64,000 nt of DNA from an uncultured Verrucomicrobiota bacterium. Its GTDB lineage: Bacteria > Verrucomicrobiota > Kiritimatiellia > SS1-B-03-39 > UBA6053. The notes under the pieces were generated by a model, which saw nothing but the letters and a program-made list of their open reading frames with translations, was not told the origin of the DNA and searched no databases. How positions within the stretch are numbered: the stretch's first letter is position 1; the number at the start of each line of letters is the position of its first letter. The DNA is taken from positions 1 to 64,000 of the forward strand of contig CAKZLZ010000111.1 of NCBI GenBank assembly GCA_937127435.1. Reading direction: 5' to 3'. Shown here one piece after another: positions 42,157-51,008 of this stretch. The position numbers and the translations under genes are program-made.

Positions 42157-43055
42157 GCGGATGACCTTTTCGCATTCCGCCAAAGCACGGTGCCGACGGC
42201 GCTGAGGGTGAGCATCATTCCCAGAAGCCGGGTGGGGTTGAGCGGTTCATCTAAAAACCATTTCCCCAGCAGTACTGCTACGATGGGATTCACGTAACTG
42301 TAAGAGGAAGAGAGGATGGGGGAAGTGTGTTTGGTGATATAAATGAAGCAGGAAAACCCGATCCAGGATCCGAACACCAGCAGGTAGGCGAAGGCCCACC
42401 AGGACTGGGCGGAGGCGGCGGCCCAATTGGCATGAAAAGCTTCGCCACTGATCAGGGCGACTGCCAGGGTGACGATGCCACCACATATCATTTGCATGGA
42501 GGCAAAGGTCAGGCTTGAATCGGGTTGAGCGCAGGCTTTCCCGACCAGCGCGCCGGCTGCCCAGAGACCGGGCGCTAGCACAGAGAGAAGACAGCCTGCG
42601 ATGAGGTGTTCGCCATTGGCTTCGGGAGAGACCAGCAGACTGATACCGAAGACGCCGATCCCCAAGGCGAGCAGACTGATCCATCCCGGGCGCTTCCCCT
42701 GTCCGCTCCACCAGCCGATAAGGGTCATGTAAAAGGGGTTGATGGAGGTGAGCACAGCGATCAATCCGGAATCAATCCATTGGGCCGCTATGGAAATCAA
42801 CCCGTTCCCTCCGAGAATGAGCAGGGTTCCCCCAAGCAATGCATTCCGCCAATGGATGGGTTGGGGTTTGGCCGCTCCGCGCAAACGCAGAAAGGCGTAG
42901 AGAATAAAACCTGCAAAAATAAATCGGAAGCCGGCCAAAGTGAGGGGGGGCAAGGTCGCCACCACCATTTTGATTCCCAGGTAGGTGGAGCCCCAAATAA
43001 AGTAGACCGCCAGAAAGGCGGGGATCAGCGTTTTTTTGGTGGCTATGTGTGGCAT
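42132..43055 (-). CDS. EamA/DMT-family transporter (YedA-like)
   Basis: About 307 residues with ten TM helices formed by two EamA repeats. 'FLAVYFIWGSTYLGIKMVV' is the diagnostic first helix of the YedA/RhaT-like drug/metabolite exporters. 'NPFYMTLIGWWSG' and 'SYVNPIVAVLLGKWFLDEPL' close repeats one and two. The start is the second Met (MPHIATKK...) or the first; neither has a clear Shine-Dalgarno. Substrate not predictable; convergent with AraC. Confidence 0.88.
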   Translation of the reverse strand: MPHIATKKTLIPAFLAVYFIWGSTYLGIKMVVATLPPLTLAGFRFIFAGFILYAFLRLRGAAKPQPIHWRNALLGGTLLILGGNGLISIAAQWIDSGLIAVLTSINPFYMTLIGWWSGQGKRPGWISLLALGIGVFGISLLVSPEANGEHLIAGCLLSVLAPGLWAAGALVGKACAQPDSSLTFASMQMICGGIVTLAVALISGEAFHANWAAASAQSWWAFAYLLVFGSWIGFSCFIYITKHTSPILSSSYSYVNPIVAVLLGKWFLDEPLNPTRLLGMMLTLSAVGTVLWRNAKRSSAQLSVPAE

Positions 43056-43276
43056 GACGCATTTCAAATAGGAGAAATACTCAGGAATGCAAATGAATAT
43101 GATATTGTGGATACCCCATGGGCTTTGCGTGATTAATCCTAAACATCCTTTGTCGGGGCGGGTAGCTGTTGATTGAAATATTTCTTAAGAAAGTTTCTAA
43201 GAAGATCCTTCACGGATCGTAGTCAGGTTGAAGCCATGAAAACATTCACCCCAAATCCCAGTCCCCTGAACCGTAA

Positions 43277-43792
43277 ATGAAAGATAAAGAAAAATGGATC
43301 ACCGGGCTGGTACACCAGCATGAACAGGCGCTTTGCCGCTATGCCCGCAGTTTAGCGGGCGATGAGGCGACGGCGTTGGACGCGGTGCAGGAAACTTTTT
43401 TGCGTTTGTGCAAAGTAAAGCCTGCAAAAATACAAGGACACGAAGCCGCCTGGCTGTATCGGGTCTGCCGCTCCCGGGTGCTGGATCTCAAGAAAAAGGA
43501 AAAACCCATGCAAACCCTGACTCCCAAACACCAGGCGGTACTCCCCGCGGAAGGCATTCTTCCCGACGAATCCGCCGATCAGGGCGACACCCATCAATTG
43601 GTGAACCGCCTGATCTCCTCCCTCCCGGAACGCCAACGGGAAATTATCCGTCTTAAATTTCAACAAAACCTCAGTTACCGCGAAATTTCGGAAGTCCTCG
43701 GCCTCTCCGAAAGCAATGTAGGCTTTATCATCCACAGTGGTATCAAACAATTACGCGACCAAATGCAGCTCGCGCAAGGAGTACAATCATGA
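43277..43792 (+). CDS. ECF-type RNA polymerase sigma factor
   Basis: 171 residues with region 2 ('HEQALCRYARSLAGDEATAL' and 'DAVQETFLRLCK') and region 4 ('LPERQREIIRLKFQQNLSYR', 'EISEVLGLSESNVGFII'), no region 1 or 3: the ECF/sigma-70-like layout. Overlaps the next gene by ATGA. The partner starts with an anti-sigma-like segment, so the pair probably works as sigma/anti-sigma. Confidence 0.93.
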   Translation: MKDKEKWITGLVHQHEQALCRYARSLAGDEATALDAVQETFLRLCKVKPAKIQGHEAAWLYRVCRSRVLDLKKKEKPMQTLTPKHQAVLPAEGILPDESADQGDTHQLVNRLISSLPERQREIIRLKFQQNLSYREISEVLGLSESNVGFIIHSGIKQLRDQMQLAQGVQS

Positions 43793-46137
43793 ATTTCGAT
43801 CCCAACGACGCAAAATGGACCGCCTATCTGCTGAACGAATTAGGCGAAGCAGACCGCAACGCGGTTGAAGCAGAACTTGCAGAAAATCCCGAAGCCCAAA
43901 AATGGCTGGAAGAGATGCGTAAGGCTTCTGCTGTTTTCGAAAGCTCTTTTAACCAAGAGAAAAAATTGTCGCTCAGTGAGGACACCCGTCAGAAAATTTT
44001 GGCGAAAAGTCGGGAGAAGCGGAAGCCGGTCATAACAATTTTACCCACCTTGGCCGCAGCCGCTGTCGTCGCCATTTCCTTGAGCGGATGGTGGATGATG
44101 GACCGGGAATTCCAGGATGATACACCCGATCTATATCAAATTCAAATCATCGAACCGATTGATGAATTTGAACCCAGGGCAATCCCGCAGGTGTCTGAAA
44201 GTGATTTTAAAAGTGTAGATGAGCTCATCGACCAAAGCCGGAGAGAAAGGGCCGTCGGAGATTATGATCAATCAGAAGCAACTTTGGAAGCGGTGCTGTC
44301 TAAAGATCGATATAATAATGATGCATTACGTGAAATAGAAAAAGTGAGTGAAGAACGATGGGAGGTTCAACGAAACGAACGTCGTGCCAGTACGAGAAAA
44401 ATGATGTCAGAAGTTGAGAAAGCCTGGTTTGTTCCTTCAGAAGCTGGTGAAAGGAACTCTGTGGGTGGCAAGGTGGATGTAAATGGCAACGGCATTGGAG
44501 GGGGGGGAAAGGCTCCGGTTGCTGGAACCGTGTTACCCCTTGATCATGCTTCCCCGGAGAAACCGCCGGCGGAACCGGAGGTTTCAAGTTTATCAGAACT
44601 GATGTCTAATGTTTCTTCACCGGTGGTGATGCCGGGTTTCATGGTGGGAAAAGGAACCGTGGGGCGTTTGGAGAAGGAGCAGGTTTCTGCACCTCCTGTT
44701 ATCAGCCCCAGTCTGGATCATTTTGATGTGATCAAAAACAATCCTTTCCGAACTGTGGTGGATCATCCGCTGTCCACGTTTTCGATTGATGTGGATACGG
44801 CCTCTTATTCGGTGGTGCGGAAATTTCTTAAGGAGGGACGCTTGCCTCCTGCGGATGCGGTGCGGGTGGAGGAAATGATCAATTATTTTCCTTATGATTA
44901 TATGCCGCCGCAAGATGGTGAAGCCTTTGCGGCCCACATGGAGCAGGCATCCTGTCCCTGGGCACCGGAACATACCCTGGTTCGGATTGCACTCAAAGGA
45001 AAAGAGATTTCCTCTGAAGAACGGCCGGCACTGAATCTGGTATATTTATTAGATGTATCGGGGTCGATGAACGCTCCCAACAAATTGACTTTGGTCAAAC
45101 GTTCTCTGGAAGCCTTGGCTCTCCAGTTGGATGAACGTGACCGGGTGGCGATTGTGGTGTACGCCGGAGCTGCGGGACTGGTGTTGCCGACCACCTCCGG
45201 GCATGACTCTCAAGCCATTATTGAATCCTTGAACCGTCTGAATGCCGGTGGAGGAACCGCCGGGGGAGCCGGAATTAAACTGGCCTATAAAATGGCCCGT
45301 GAGCAATTCGTGAAGGGTGGGGTAAACCGGGTGATTCTCTGCACCGATGGCGACTTTAACATCGGCATGACCCAAACCGGTGACATGGTAAAAATGATTG
45401 AAGAAGAAGCGAAGTCCGGAGTCTTTTTGACCGCTCTCGGATTCGGCATGGGCAACTACAAAGATTCCATGCTCGAAACCTTGTCCAACAAGGGCAACGG
45501 CAACTATGCCTACATCGATGACTTCACTGAAGCCCGCAAAGTGTTGGTGGATCAGATGCTGGGCACCATGGTGACCATTGCCAAAGATGTGAAAATTCAG
45601 GTGGAGTTTAATCCGGCACAGGTGGCAGGCTATCGGCTGATCGGCTATGAAAACCGCATGTTGAAAAAAGAAGATTTTAACAACGACAAAATCGATGCCG
45701 GTGAAATTGGCGCAGGACATACCGTGACCGCCTTTTATGAAGTGGTGCCGGTCGGCAAAGCGGTTCCGGGAGAAGTTCCCGCGGTGGACGATCTGAAATA
45801 TCAGGCCGGTACAAAAGAAAAAGATGAGGAGCTGTCCCTGGAACTGCTCACCCTGAAAGTACGTCACAAGCAACCCGATGGGGAGCATTCGGTGAAGCGG
45901 GAATATCCATTGATGCCGACTCCTATAGGGGGCGAAGTGGTGGTCAGTACAGATTTCCGTTTCGCAAGTTCAGTCGCAGCTTTTGGACTGTGGCTTCGGG
46001 ACCCTGCATTTGAAGAAGAACTTTCACTCAAAGAAATTCTGAAAAGGGCGGAAGGCAGTGTGGGTGAAGATGCTCTTGGATACCGGCGCGGGTTGCTCGA
46101 TTTGATCCGGAATGCGGCGGCGGTTTCAAGAGATTGA
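43789..46137 (+). CDS. Anti-sigma-like/vWA (YfbK-type) fusion protein
   Basis: 782 residues. The N-terminal ~85 residues read like a cytoplasmic anti-sigma domain ('WTAYLLNELGEADRNAVEAE', 'AENPEAQKWLEEMRKA') followed by one TM helix ('LAAAAVVAISLSGWWMM'). Then a ~200-residue linker with a tetratricopeptide-like stretch, the YfbK N-terminal domain ('HPLSTFSIDVDTASYSVVRK'), and a vWA domain with MIDAS 'YLLDVSGSMNAPNKL' and 'VILCTDGDFNIG'. A DUF3520 C-terminal domain follows. It would sense a periplasmic signal and hold the sigma factor at the membrane; this is inferred from domain order and operon context. Confidence 0.87.
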   Translation: MNFDPNDAKWTAYLLNELGEADRNAVEAELAENPEAQKWLEEMRKASAVFESSFNQEKKLSLSEDTRQKILAKSREKRKPVITILPTLAAAAVVAISLSGWWMMDREFQDDTPDLYQIQIIEPIDEFEPRAIPQVSESDFKSVDELIDQSRRERAVGDYDQSEATLEAVLSKDRYNNDALREIEKVSEERWEVQRNERRASTRKMMSEVEKAWFVPSEAGERNSVGGKVDVNGNGIGGGGKAPVAGTVLPLDHASPEKPPAEPEVSSLSELMSNVSSPVVMPGFMVGKGTVGRLEKEQVSAPPVISPSLDHFDVIKNNPFRTVVDHPLSTFSIDVDTASYSVVRKFLKEGRLPPADAVRVEEMINYFPYDYMPPQDGEAFAAHMEQASCPWAPEHTLVRIALKGKEISSEERPALNLVYLLDVSGSMNAPNKLTLVKRSLEALALQLDERDRVAIVVYAGAAGLVLPTTSGHDSQAIIESLNRLNAGGGTAGGAGIKLAYKMAREQFVKGGVNRVILCTDGDFNIGMTQTGDMVKMIEEEAKSGVFLTALGFGMGNYKDSMLETLSNKGNGNYAYIDDFTEARKVLVDQMLGTMVTIAKDVKIQVEFNPAQVAGYRLIGYENRMLKKEDFNNDKIDAGEIGAGHTVTAFYEVVPVGKAVPGEVPAVDDLKYQAGTKEKDEELSLELLTLKVRHKQPDGEHSVKREYPLMPTPIGGEVVVSTDFRFASSVAAFGLWLRDPAFEEELSLKEILKRAEGSVGEDALGYRRGLLDLIRNAAAVSRD

Positions 46138-46150
46138 AGAAGGGGCCTGT

Positions 46151-46373
46151 ACGCCAAAGGCGTTCCGGCTTTCAGCCCAGGGTTGTTCCGAAGAATGAGG
46201 AACTACCCTGGGTTTTTAGCATTCGAATATTTCCAACACTGAAGGTGTTGTGTCAGCTCGGCAGACAGGCGCAACACCTTCAGTGTTGGATGATATATTT
46301 TACATTATCCCGGGGTAGGCTCTCGTTCCTCGAGCCAACCCCGGGCTGAAAGACGCAACACCGTTGGTGTTGG
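46151..46373. repeat. 223-bp multi-hairpin repeat, copy 1
   Basis: Contains five nested small palindromes in order: 'acgccaaaggcgt', 'cccagggttgttccgaag...ctaccctggg', 'caacactgaaggtgttg' (twice), 'cccggggtaggct...agccaaccccggg' and 'aacaccgttggtgtt'. Near-identical to copy 2; no ORF. Confidence 0.9.
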
Positions 46374-46529
46374 GGGGAGGGATTCATTGGCATCGTAATC
46401 CTAATCGCAAAGAATATTTGTTCTGAAGTGCTTGAAGGATAATGGTTCCGAAACCGATATCGATACCGGCGTCGGTTTCGATATATAGCGGTTTAGAGGT
46501 ATGACCTTTTAGGTGTCGAGTCGCAAGCT
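46374..46529. other. Unique spacer between the two 223-bp repeats
   Basis: About 156 bp without coding signs; holds one imperfect palindrome 'gaaaccgatatcgata...gtcggtttcgatat' (near 46450-46485). Confidence 0.6.
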
Positions 46530-46752
46530 ACGCCAACGGCGTTGAAGCTGTCAGCCCAGGGTTGTTCCGAAGAATGAGGAACTACCCTGGGTTTTTAGCG
46601 TTCGAATATTTCCAACACTGAAGGTGTTGTGTCAGCTCGGAAGACAGGCGCAACACCTTCAGTGTTGGATGATAAATTTTACATTACCCGGGGTAGGCTC
46701 TCGTTCCTTGAGCCAACCCCGGGCTGACAGACGCAACACCTTTGGTGTTGGC
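46530..46752. repeat. 223-bp multi-hairpin repeat, copy 2
   Basis: Same orientation, same length and the same palindrome order as copy 1, with about a dozen scattered changes. It lies 14 bp from the end of the convergent oxidoreductase gene. Confidence 0.9.
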
Positions 46753-46766
46753 TGGAGTCTCAAGCT

Positions 46767-48473
46767 TTACACTTTCGGCCGGGTTTCCCGGGTGACTTTC
46801 TGCAGGCTGATGCAATCGACCGGACAAACTTCCACGCAGGCACCGCAGCGGATGCAGTCGTTTTGATTTAAGTGCAGGCGGTTGTAATTTTTGGTGCTGG
46901 TGCTTTCGATGAAGCCGCTGATTCGATCGGCTTCGTCATAAATGAGGTCGCTGACTTTCACGATGCATCCGTCCACCGGGGTGACTTTGAGACAACGGTC
47001 ACAGTAGATGCAGAGTTCGTTGTCGATTTCGAATTTGTAGTGACAGAGGTAACAGCGGGAAGCTTCGGTTTTGGATTCTTCTTCTGTGAGTCCACTTTCC
47101 ACTTCGTCGGTTACGCCGCGGGCGGTGGCGGAAATTTCCGGCATTTCCAGGCGGGGAAAGTCATTCATTTCGGGTGTCCGTCCGGTGGTGCTGACCTCTT
47201 CGACTTTGACCACTTCTTCAAAGCGGTCGGAACCCATCAGCGCCTGATCTACTTCCCGGGCAATTTTTTTGCCGTGACCGATCGCATCAATCAGTGAGCC
47301 CGGACCGGTTTTCGCGTCGCCGGCGATGAAGAGTCCGTCGATGTTTTTCCACCAGGAGGCGGTTTGTTGTCCGGTGCCGAGCAATACACTGTCGGCTTCC
47401 ACTTCAAATTCACTGCCGGGAATTTCCACCGGAACTGCGCGACCGTCTTCGCCGGGTTGAAGTTCGGTTTTAATAAACTGTACGGCAGCCAAGTTGCCGT
47501 CGTCGTCTGCGAGAAAAGCTTTCGGTGCGGTCAAAAATTCAGACTGTACCCCTTCGGTGGCAAATTGATGGAATTCATGATTTCCGATATACATTTCGTT
47601 TTCGGAGCGGCGGTAAACCATTTTCACGTTTTCCGCGTTGAGGCGGCTCGCCATGCGGGCGCAATCGACGGCGGTAAAGCCTCCGCCGATAACGATCACG
47701 TTTTTTCCGAGTTCGGGGCGTGCGCCCTGATTGACGGTTTTTAAAAATTCGAGTCCGTGTTGGACCTGTGGCAGTTCCGTCCCGGGGCAATCCGGCCAAC
47801 GCGGTTCGTGGGTGCCGGCGGCGAGAACCACCGCATCAAAGTCGCTTTGCAGAGCCGCGATTTTTTCCGCGTTCATGTCTTCATTGCAACGCAGGGAAAC
47901 GCCGAGGTCCAGAACCTGTTTCACTTCGCGCCTAACCATCTCGCGGGGCAGGCGGAATTCGGGAATGCCCTGAATCATGAGTCCGCCGGCTTCTTGATGT
48001 TTTTCAAACAGGGTGACCTCGTGACCCCAAAGACACAATTCGCGGGCGAGCGATAGGCCGGATGCACCGGCACCGATCACCGCCACTTTTTTTCCGGAGG
48101 CAGGGAATATTTTCTTCAGCAAAACCGGTTCCTGATTGGCACGGAAATCATCGGAGGAGCGTTTGGCAAAACAGATGGCGACCGGATCTCCCAGTCCTTC
48201 ACGTCCGTGGCGGCAGGCGGGTTCGCAGGGACGGGTACAGGTGCGGCCGAGCACGGCCGGGAAAATGTTATCGCGCAGGTTGATCTTGTAGGCCTCTTCC
48301 GGTTTTCCCTGATAGATGGCTTCCAGATATCCGGGGATGTCGGTGCCGGCCGGGCAGGCGCTGCGGCAAGGGACATTGATGTCCATCCAATCAAAATCTT
48401 TGGGGTGTTGTCCTTCTCCGGATTCAATGGAGAGGGCGTATTCCGGTTCTTGTTGCAATTCGGGCGTTTTCAT
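46767..48473 (-). CDS. GltD-like FAD/NAD(P) oxidoreductase with C-terminal ferredoxin domain
   Basis: 568 residues. The N-terminal Fe-S domain as in glutamate synthase beta ('CRSACPAGTDIPGYLEAI', 'GRTCTRPCEPACRHG') is followed by FAD ('VAVIGAGASGLSLARELCLW') and NAD(P) ('NVIVIGGGFTAVDCARMAS') sites, 'ADSVLLGTGQQ', and then two 4Fe-4S clusters: 'CIYCDRCLKVTPVDGCIV' and 'CIRCGACVEVCPVDCI'. No glutamate synthase large subunit is near. It may pass electrons between NAD(P)H and ferredoxin or serve another redox partner. Confidence 0.88.
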   Translation of the reverse strand: MKTPELQQEPEYALSIESGEGQHPKDFDWMDINVPCRSACPAGTDIPGYLEAIYQGKPEEAYKINLRDNIFPAVLGRTCTRPCEPACRHGREGLGDPVAICFAKRSSDDFRANQEPVLLKKIFPASGKKVAVIGAGASGLSLARELCLWGHEVTLFEKHQEAGGLMIQGIPEFRLPREMVRREVKQVLDLGVSLRCNEDMNAEKIAALQSDFDAVVLAAGTHEPRWPDCPGTELPQVQHGLEFLKTVNQGARPELGKNVIVIGGGFTAVDCARMASRLNAENVKMVYRRSENEMYIGNHEFHQFATEGVQSEFLTAPKAFLADDDGNLAAVQFIKTELQPGEDGRAVPVEIPGSEFEVEADSVLLGTGQQTASWWKNIDGLFIAGDAKTGPGSLIDAIGHGKKIAREVDQALMGSDRFEEVVKVEEVSTTGRTPEMNDFPRLEMPEISATARGVTDEVESGLTEEESKTEASRCYLCHYKFEIDNELCIYCDRCLKVTPVDGCIVKVSDLIYDEADRISGFIESTSTKNYNRLHLNQNDCIRCGACVEVCPVDCISLQKVTRETRPKV

Positions 48474-48520
48474 GGGGTGCGGTCTAGCAATACGGGGTGG
48501 GGAGGTCGAGGAGAAATGCG

Positions 48521-48600
48521 TGACACAGACATTCCTGTCTGTGGGCGACCCGCAGGGTCGAAGTGCCCTTCGGCTGTCACAGACAGGAATCTCTGTGTCA
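48521..48600. repeat. 80-bp inverted repeat with 23-bp arms
   Basis: Left arm 48521-48543 'tgacacagacattcctgtct...' and right arm 48578-48600 '...agacaggaatctctgtgtca' match at 22 of 23 positions. The 34-bp centre holds a further hairpin 'cgaccc-gc-agggtcg'. The right arm supplies the stop codon of the acyltransferase gene. Confidence 0.9.
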
Positions 48601-49572
48601 CTTTTTGAAATCCCCCGGTTCTACTTTGCGGGCGTACCAGGGGTATTGGTTTTCGTCAGCTCCTTCGGGTATGAAGCGCCAGCGTTTATACATCCAGCAC
48701 CAATACTGTGGTGTGTCGCGGATGACCCGGGTGACGGAATGGGTCATGCGCTGGGTCAGGTCCGCGACCGGATCTTCTGCATCGGGGTTTGCTTCCAGGG
48801 TGTCGTGCACGCTGACGGTATACAGACCTTTTTCATCGGGTACCGCTAAAACGGTAACGACCTTGGTCTTGGTTTTTACGGCCAGGGCGGCGGGGGCGGA
48901 ACTGACCGGTGCCTGTAGGCCGAAGACATCCACAAAAATGCCGCCGTCGCGCGGGCGGGTATTCTGGTCGAGGAGCACGGCCAGTTTTTGACGGTTTTTA
49001 AGCCCCTGCATCAGTTTCCGGGCGGCGCCTTGCTGGGGAATAATCACTTGGCCGGTCCGCTGCCGCAGCCAAATAAAGACTTTATCCGCGGACGCATTTT
49101 TCAAGGGGGCGGCGACCGAGAAGATGGGTTGACCGCGCAGGGCGAAGGATTGACCCAGGGTTTCCCAGTTTCCGTAATGGGCGGTGAGCTCTATTTGGGC
49201 TTCGTCTTCATACATCACTTGGGTGGAATCATCCCAAGTGAACCATTTCGTCAGACGTTTTTTGGGAAAGAAGGCAAACCAGATAATGTCGAGCACCAGC
49301 AGGGCAAAATGCTGATAGCATTTTCGCAGCAGGGCTTCTTTTTCTTCGGCGGACATTTCGTCAGCGAAGACAATATCCAAATTGGCGAGGCCGACCCGCT
49401 TCAGTTCGTCCGCATAGCGGAAGCCGACATTGCCGAAGAAGCGCGAGAGAGGGACCACGGCGCAACGGGGCAGGAGAGGGATCCAGCTAATCCCGAACAA
49501 CAGGGCTGCGGTTTCCGGCCAGGCGCGATACCAGGGACGGGTTTTTCTTTTAGGGGTGGAGCTTCCAGACAT
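48598..49572 (-). CDS. LpxL/HtrB-type lipid acyltransferase
   Basis: About 324 residues from the Met before 'SGSSTPKRKT' (upstream ATGs at 49578 and 49614 are possible). One N-terminal membrane anchor, then the lysophospholipid acyltransferase core with 'ELTAHYGNWETLGQSFALRG' (HxxxxE/D catalytic dyad) and 'LAVLLDQNTRPRDGGIFVDV'. These add secondary acyl chains to lipid A or make related lipids, so the cell should have an LPS-type outer membrane. Its TGA stop is part of the neighbouring inverted repeat. Confidence 0.88.
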   Translation of the reverse strand: MSGSSTPKRKTRPWYRAWPETAALLFGISWIPLLPRCAVVPLSRFFGNVGFRYADELKRVGLANLDIVFADEMSAEEKEALLRKCYQHFALLVLDIIWFAFFPKKRLTKWFTWDDSTQVMYEDEAQIELTAHYGNWETLGQSFALRGQPIFSVAAPLKNASADKVFIWLRQRTGQVIIPQQGAARKLMQGLKNRQKLAVLLDQNTRPRDGGIFVDVFGLQAPVSSAPAALAVKTKTKVVTVLAVPDEKGLYTVSVHDTLEANPDAEDPVADLTQRMTHSVTRVIRDTPQYWCWMYKRWRFIPEGADENQYPWYARKVEPGDFKK

Positions 49573-49635
49573 GCACATTCCGCTACCACAGGAAAGCGGG
49601 GAACGGAAGTGCATTTAAAAAGAGGAATTGATCCG

Positions 49636-49917
49636 TCAGCAAGTCGCTGCCATGGGGGACGTCCGAATCAGATCCATCAAATTTTTTTTCGCAAGCAGAT
49701 TCCGGATTTGCAGGGTGAGGGTGGCGTGTTGGCTACACAATTCACGGATCCGCAACAGGGCTTCCAGAGAGTTCGGAACCAGCAGGCAACCGGGGTTTAC
49801 CCCGTCCACAATATATTTTTGCAGTTCGACCGTTTCCTCACGAATCAGTTTCTGTTCGTTCTGGAGGAGAATCAGGCTCTCTTCAATAGGGCTTAGAGAA
49901 TTATTTTGCTTATGCAT
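49636..49917 (-). CDS. Small hypothetical protein, possible coiled coil
   Basis: 93 residues, no signal peptide or TM segment. 'IEESLILLQNEQKLIREETV' and 'LTLQIRNLLAKKNLMDLI' suggest helical, coiled-coil-prone ends around a short Gly/Pro turn ('DGVNPGCLLVPNS'). Not recognised. First of three unknown genes on the minus strand between the acyltransferase and the giant gene. Confidence 0.6.
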   Translation of the reverse strand: MHKQNNSLSPIEESLILLQNEQKLIREETVELQKYIVDGVNPGCLLVPNSLEALLRIRELCSQHATLTLQIRNLLAKKNLMDLIRTSPMAATC

Positions 49918-50024
49918 GTGCTTTCCTTCTGTAGGCCCCCCGGTGAGGGGGCAATTTGGTTACAGAAGGTCAGACACTTACGAATAATAATTGTTCAAAA
50001 TATTAACTAATTATTTCCGGGTGT

Positions 50025-50864
50025 CTAGAAGCGGTTTGCGGCTTTGGCGTTGCCGCGCATGCGTTTTTGTTTGGGGACCACGGGTTTTTCGAGGTAGAGG
50101 CTGTACCATTCTTCTCCCAGGCCCGCATTGGAAAATTTCTTTTCATTGCAGTTGGCGAGGTGTTCCCAGTTGCGGGTCAAGGTCTGGTTTCCAGTCACTT
50201 CTTTGCCCTTAAGCAAAATCTTGCGGGCTTTGTCGGCTTCGCCTTCTTTCATGTAAATCCAGGAAATCATGCCGTAAAGCAGGGTTGCCCGCTCTCCACG
50301 GAACCATTTCACCCGTTTTTTGAAGGTTTTCTCTGCGCCTTTAATGTCTTTGTTTTCGTATTGGCGGGCCATTTTCATGGCTGCGAGTATGGGTTCGGAC
50401 AGCATGGGCTGTTCAAAAATGTTTTTGGCTCCCAGCAGTTCATCCACCTGTTTAAATTCCTTTAATTGATAGAGGAATTGCAGGCGCATGGTGGCAATTT
50501 GCCGTCCCATCAACAGGTTCCACTTCTTGAAGGGCTCGAGTTTGGGGATAAACGCAAGGGAGTGTTTGATCATGGTCTTTTGCTCGCCTTCCAGTTCCCT
50601 TTGCATTTGGGTGGGGTTTCCGCCCGGACGGCTCTGAAACTTCTGCACTTTCAGGTTAATCCGGCTCTGGCCTTTCTGCATGATGGCTTGAAGTTCTTCC
50701 TGAACTTTCGCGATTTTTTTGCGAATCACGAAGCCAAACAGGATCATGGCCAGAAAAAATCCGGTGATCCCGTATCCGATGGCTGCGCCCATTCCCCAGT
50801 GATTGACGAAGCTGGCATAACCGCATCCGCCGCCGATAAGTAATGAAATAAGTAGTATAAGCAT
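50025..50864 (-). CDS. Hypothetical membrane-anchored protein with TPR-like helices
   Basis: 279 residues. Two N-terminal hydrophobic helices ('ILLISLLIGGGCGYASFV' and 'AIGYGITGFFLAMILFGFVI'), a charged helix, then repeated helical pairs with TPR-like spacing ('YGMISWIYMKEGEADKARKI', 'NWEHLANCNEKKFSNAGLG'). The C-terminus is basic. No named family recognised. Conserved-looking length and composition suggest a real gene. Confidence 0.65.
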   Translation of the reverse strand: MLILLISLLIGGGCGYASFVNHWGMGAAIGYGITGFFLAMILFGFVIRKKIAKVQEELQAIMQKGQSRINLKVQKFQSRPGGNPTQMQRELEGEQKTMIKHSLAFIPKLEPFKKWNLLMGRQIATMRLQFLYQLKEFKQVDELLGAKNIFEQPMLSEPILAAMKMARQYENKDIKGAEKTFKKRVKWFRGERATLLYGMISWIYMKEGEADKARKILLKGKEVTGNQTLTRNWEHLANCNEKKFSNAGLGEEWYSLYLEKPVVPKQKRMRGNAKAANRF

Positions 50865-51008
50865 GGTCTGCTTTCCTTTGTTTGTCCTTTTAGGTCAAAA
50901 ATCCGCCGTAAAGAGCTACAACGGTGTTGGAAGCGGTCTCTCTACTAGAGAGTCGCGGAAAAGTCACCCATTTTCCCTCTCAACCCATTTTCAGAGCCTG
51001 GAGGGCCT

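Noticed and set aside
45049-45888. 279-codon minus-strand ORF
   Set aside because: Antisense shadow of the vWA domain; no motif and His-rich.
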